DNA of 64,000 bases from Aricia agestis (Eukaryota; Arthropoda; Insecta; Lepidoptera; Lycaenidae). The notes under the pieces were generated by a model. The model searched no databases, was not told the DNA's origin, and worked only from the letters and a program-made list of their open reading frames with translations. Position 1 is the stretch's first letter. Each line of letters opens with the position of its first letter. The stretch is from contig NC_056409.1 of assembly GCF_905147365.1 (NCBI RefSeq), forward strand, positions 1,493,001-1,557,000, read 5' to 3'. The translations under genes were made by a program, and so were the position numbers. This document shows, in pieces, positions 63,848 to 64,000 of this stretch.

Positions 63848-64000
63848 TATCCTTACTAATATTATAATTTTATGCGATAGTGTGTCTGTCTGTCTGTTAC
63901 CACTTTACACCAAAATCGCTGGACCGATTTTGTTGAAATTTGGTATATACCTACTTTATGTCTCGGGAAAGAACATTGGATACTTTTTATACCGGAAAAA
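63848..64000 (+). repeat. GACA-family repeat, cut by the window end
   Basis: CTTACTAATATTATAATTTT, GTGTGTCTGTCTGTCTGTTA, CCACTTTACACCAAAATCGC, GGACCGATTTTGTTGAAATT and CTCGGGAAAGAACATTGGAT. Confidence 0.85.

Overview
The window is AT-rich animal DNA, almost certainly from a butterfly or moth (Lepidoptera). I infer this from the repeats. Well over a dozen copies are present of the short repeat that ends in a (TCTG)n or (GACA)n run next to AATATTATAAATGCGAAAG. There are also several copies of the CGGTTCAGCCGTTC and AACCGACTT repeats, long GGGTTCCG repeats, and tRNA-derived SINEs. All are patterns I associate with lepidopteran genomes. There are no bacterial-type operons, no rRNA, no CRISPR array and no intact tRNA gene. 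I found no complete host protein-coding gene. Most open frames of 60 to 115 codons are chance frames or lie inside repeats. The window is best read as intergenic or intronic DNA that has absorbed mobile elements for a long time. Two short stretches have splice-site-like borders and might be host exons (6417-6466 and, weaker, 59415-59599).

Layout. 1-2600: degenerate copies of the GACA family, a 79-bp tandem array built from a SINE tail, and a SINE with a perfect pol III B box. 3050-3988: an inverted-repeat element with a small TTA-target MITE and a duplicated microsatellite repeat nested inside. 5470-13200: scattered SINEs and MITEs, including a full SINE with a 13-bp target duplication (12826-13194) and a small MITE flanked by TAA (10320-10480). 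15721-16305: a hAT-like element with an internal duplication. 22258-28620: adjoining small MITEs, a long GGGTTCCG repeat, a broken non-LTR reverse transcriptase, a 749-bp inverted-repeat element and a 163-bp MITE. 29436-30093: a second hAT-like element. 31403-31918: the GIY-YIG end of a Penelope-like element. 33204-37126: a perfect hairpin, more MITEs, and an inverted-repeat element that contains the RNase H end of a LINE. 38113-43361: SINE inserted in SINE, a probable solo LTR, a (TA)n array, an ORF1-only retroposon fragment and a foldback. 49438-56400: several MITEs flanked by TWA, a three-level nest of inverted-repeat elements with long G and C runs, and an element flanked by TTAA. 56632-64000: a GGGTTCCG repeat with internal duplication, a deleted mariner/Tc1 derivative, a nested MITE pair, a second ORF1-only fragment and a 589-bp foldback.

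How the parts relate. Nothing here looks like genes working together. The coherent signal is ecological. Many unrelated non-autonomous elements share a few target types (TTA/TAA, TA, TTAA, 8 bp). They repeatedly insert into one another, and source proteins survive only as broken tails: Penelope GIY-YIG, RNase H LINE, a Jockey/CR1-like reverse transcriptase, LINE ORF1 and a mariner transposase. I did not find a new host system. The most interesting leads are the ORF1-only retroposon, the possible hammerhead-like motif downstream of the Penelope remnant, the LINE fragment inside an inverted-repeat element, the G/C-run nest at 51654-52572, and the candidate exon at 6417-6466. All repeat families were recognised by eye, so family names are provisional.
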